A DNA stretch of 64,000 bases from an uncultured bacterium. GTDB lineage: Bacteria; DRYD01. The stretch covers positions 42,827-106,826 of the forward strand of contig CAKZQG010000026.1 in NCBI GenBank assembly GCA_937139605.1, read 5' to 3'. Below the pieces are notes generated by a model. The model had not been told where the DNA came from. It made no database searches and worked only from the letters and a program-made list of their open reading frames with translations. Positions 62,758 through 64,000 of this stretch are shown here, piece after piece. Position numbers and translations under genes: made by a program. Numbering within the stretch: position 1 is the stretch's first letter; each line of letters opens with the position of its first letter.

Positions 62758-62981
62758 ATCATTTTTACCCCATTTTTTATTTATTTTCTTATTTATTTAT
62801 TTTTTTCTACATATTTTCTATTTTTCTTTCTTTATTTTTTATATTTTTTTTTAGTTTGAATGAATTTTTTTAGAGCTAGATTTTCATTATTGAATAAATA
62901 ATTAACTAATGAAAAAGGATAATATTTAAGATTAATTTAAATATTAATTAGACAATGTTTATTTAAAAAGGGGTGCTTTTT

Positions 62982-64000
62982 ATGAAGAAATTACCAATAG
63001 GGATAAGTGATTTTAAGAAATTAATAACAAACAATTATATATATGTAGATAAGACAAAGTACATATATGAGTTAGTGAATAATGGAGAATATATATTTTT
63101 AAGTAGGCCTAGACGGTTTGGGAAATCACTATTATTATCAACAATAGAATATTTACATGAAGGCCAAAGAGAATTATTCAAAGGATTGTATATAGAAGAA
63201 AAATGGGATTGGAATGAAAAATATCCAGTAATTAAAATAGATTTTTCAGTGGATATAAGAGAGGGTAAAAAGATATACGAAAGAATGAAAGAGGAATTGG
63301 AGTTAAATTATACAAAGTATGAAATAAAAATGGATAAGGAAAAAGATATGCCAGGAAATTTTAAAAAGTTAATAATAGAATTGAATAAGAAATATAATAA
63401 ACGGGTAGTGGTGTTAATAGATGAATATGATAAGCCAATATTAGATCTAATAGAAGATAAAAATCAAGCAGAAGAAGCAAGAAAAATATTAAAGGAATTT
63501 TATTCAGTATTAAAGGGGTTAGATAGATATATAAAGTTTGTGTTAGTAACAGGGGTTTCAAAATTTGCAAAAGTATCTCTTTTTAGTGGATTAAATCAGC
63601 TAAAGGATATCTCATTAGATAAAAGATATGGAGATATATGTGGATATACCCAAGAAGAGTTAGAATATTATTTTAAAGAGTATTTAGAAGAGGTTAATAT
63701 AGGAGAGATAAAGGAATGGTATAATGGGTATAGTTTTTTAGGTAATAAAGTATATAATCCATTTGATATATTGTTATATTTAGATAAAAGGGAAATAAGG
63801 AGTTATTGGTATGAAACGGGAACGCCAAGTTTTTTAATAAAGTTAATAAAACAAAAGGAGTATAATATAGTGGAATTAGAAGGGATAAAAGCAGATGAAA
63901 GTTTATTAAATAAATTTGATGTAGAAGAGATAGAGATAGAAGCAATAATGTTTCAAAGTGGATATTTAACAATAAAGGATTATAAGGTAAGTGAAAATGG
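62982..64000 (+). CDS. AAA-ATPase-like / DUF1703 protein, partial
   Basis: Starts at the ATG at 62982 behind AAAAGGGGTG and runs off the right edge (339 codons visible). The start LPIGISDFKKLITNNYIYVDKT and FLSRPRRFGKSLLLSTIEYL (Walker A-like GKS) are typical, then VVVLIDEYDKPILD (Walker B), FVLVTGVSKFAKVSLFSGLNQL and GYTQEELEYYF. The family couples an ATPase with a C-terminal PD-(D/E)xK-type nuclease-like domain, seen in only its first part here, and is highly amplified in some genomes. The plus strand is purine-rich and its codon use differs from its neighbours, which hints at recent spread. Confidence 0.88.
   Translation, partial: MKKLPIGISDFKKLITNNYIYVDKTKYIYELVNNGEYIFLSRPRRFGKSLLLSTIEYLHEGQRELFKGLYIEEKWDWNEKYPVIKIDFSVDIREGKKIYERMKEELELNYTKYEIKMDKEKDMPGNFKKLIIELNKKYNKRVVVLIDEYDKPILDLIEDKNQAEEARKILKEFYSVLKGLDRYIKFVLVTGVSKFAKVSLFSGLNQLKDISLDKRYGDICGYTQEELEYYFKEYLEEVNIGEIKEWYNGYSFLGNKVYNPFDILLYLDKREIRSYWYETGTPSFLIKLIKQKEYNIVELEGIKADESLLNKFDVEEIEIEAIMFQSGYLTIKDYKVSEN

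Noticed and set aside
1..64000. tRNA or rRNA genes
   Set aside because: I looked through the intergenic gaps for cloverleaf ends and TTCGA-type loops and found none. A systematic covariance scan would decide.
1..64000. Recoded stop codons
   Set aside because: TAA, TAG and TGA all end well-known genes or interrupt the pseudogene, and no known protein requires reading through one.

Overview
The window is 64 kb of a very AT-rich bacterial chromosome (by eye about one quarter G+C). Coding density is high, genes run in short operons on both strands, and the code is standard, with TAA, TAG and TGA all ending genes. The content is bacterial: rpsP, trmFO, leuS, murA, mreB, grpE-dnaK-dnaJ, rsmA and a type-A RNase P RNA. 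I cannot name the phylum. An anaerobic life style is possible (an orphan HoxU-like iron-sulfur protein), but nothing settles it. A class I HMG-CoA reductase, a UbiA prenyltransferase, a polyprenol/phytol-kinase-like protein and a BtaA-like transferase point to unusual isoprenoid or membrane-lipid chemistry.

Layout. 1-2301: the edge of a type I-B CRISPR-Cas operon (cas8b, partial cas7). 2460-7487: a three-gene minus-strand cassette (PEP-synthase-like phosphotransferase, UbiA, dolichol/phytol-kinase-like). 7488-9835: 2.3 kb without genes that looks like the replication origin. It holds an array of twelve 14-bp palindromes (7771-9082), eleven perfect DnaA boxes (9144-9406), DnaA-trio-like triplets with an AT-rich unwinding region (9411-9500) and G-rich hairpin repeats (9703-9838). 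9836-12338: Rieske protein, an unknown protein and a CsaB-like pyruvyl transferase. 12464-15613: rpsP, a KhpA-like gene, trmFO, tsaC. 15644-31344: a long minus-strand series (GGDEF/EAL, hoxU-like, msrA, kup, rnpB, secreted repeat protein, leuS, nth, ArsB/NhaD permease, PilC/GspF). 31514-34121: short atpC-like gene, murA, mreB. 34225-39896: 5'-nucleotidase, glycosyltransferase, PrsW-like protease, SDR, STAS and YtxH proteins. 39897-40626: a decayed gene. 40627-43195: DedA plus a potassium-channel module. 43372-45892: three unrecognised genes. 45896-49230: AMP ligase, GNAT, TsaB. 49360-55264: grpE, dnaK, dnaJ and a class B penicillin-binding protein. 55303-59287: HMG-CoA reductase, BtaA-like enzyme, a lipoprotein. 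59393-62757: rsmA and a GH57/DUF3536 protein. 62982 to the edge: an AAA-ATPase-like/DUF1703 gene.

The most interesting points are the origin region with its oriented palindrome array, a conserved leader with fixed spacing in front of two unrelated genes (38922-39007 and 53478-53561), two pseudoknot-like leaders (18594-18666 and 39544-39582), a zinc-ribbon extension of the PrsW-like gene that seems to begin at an ATT codon, and the PEP-synthase-like/UbiA/kinase cassette.
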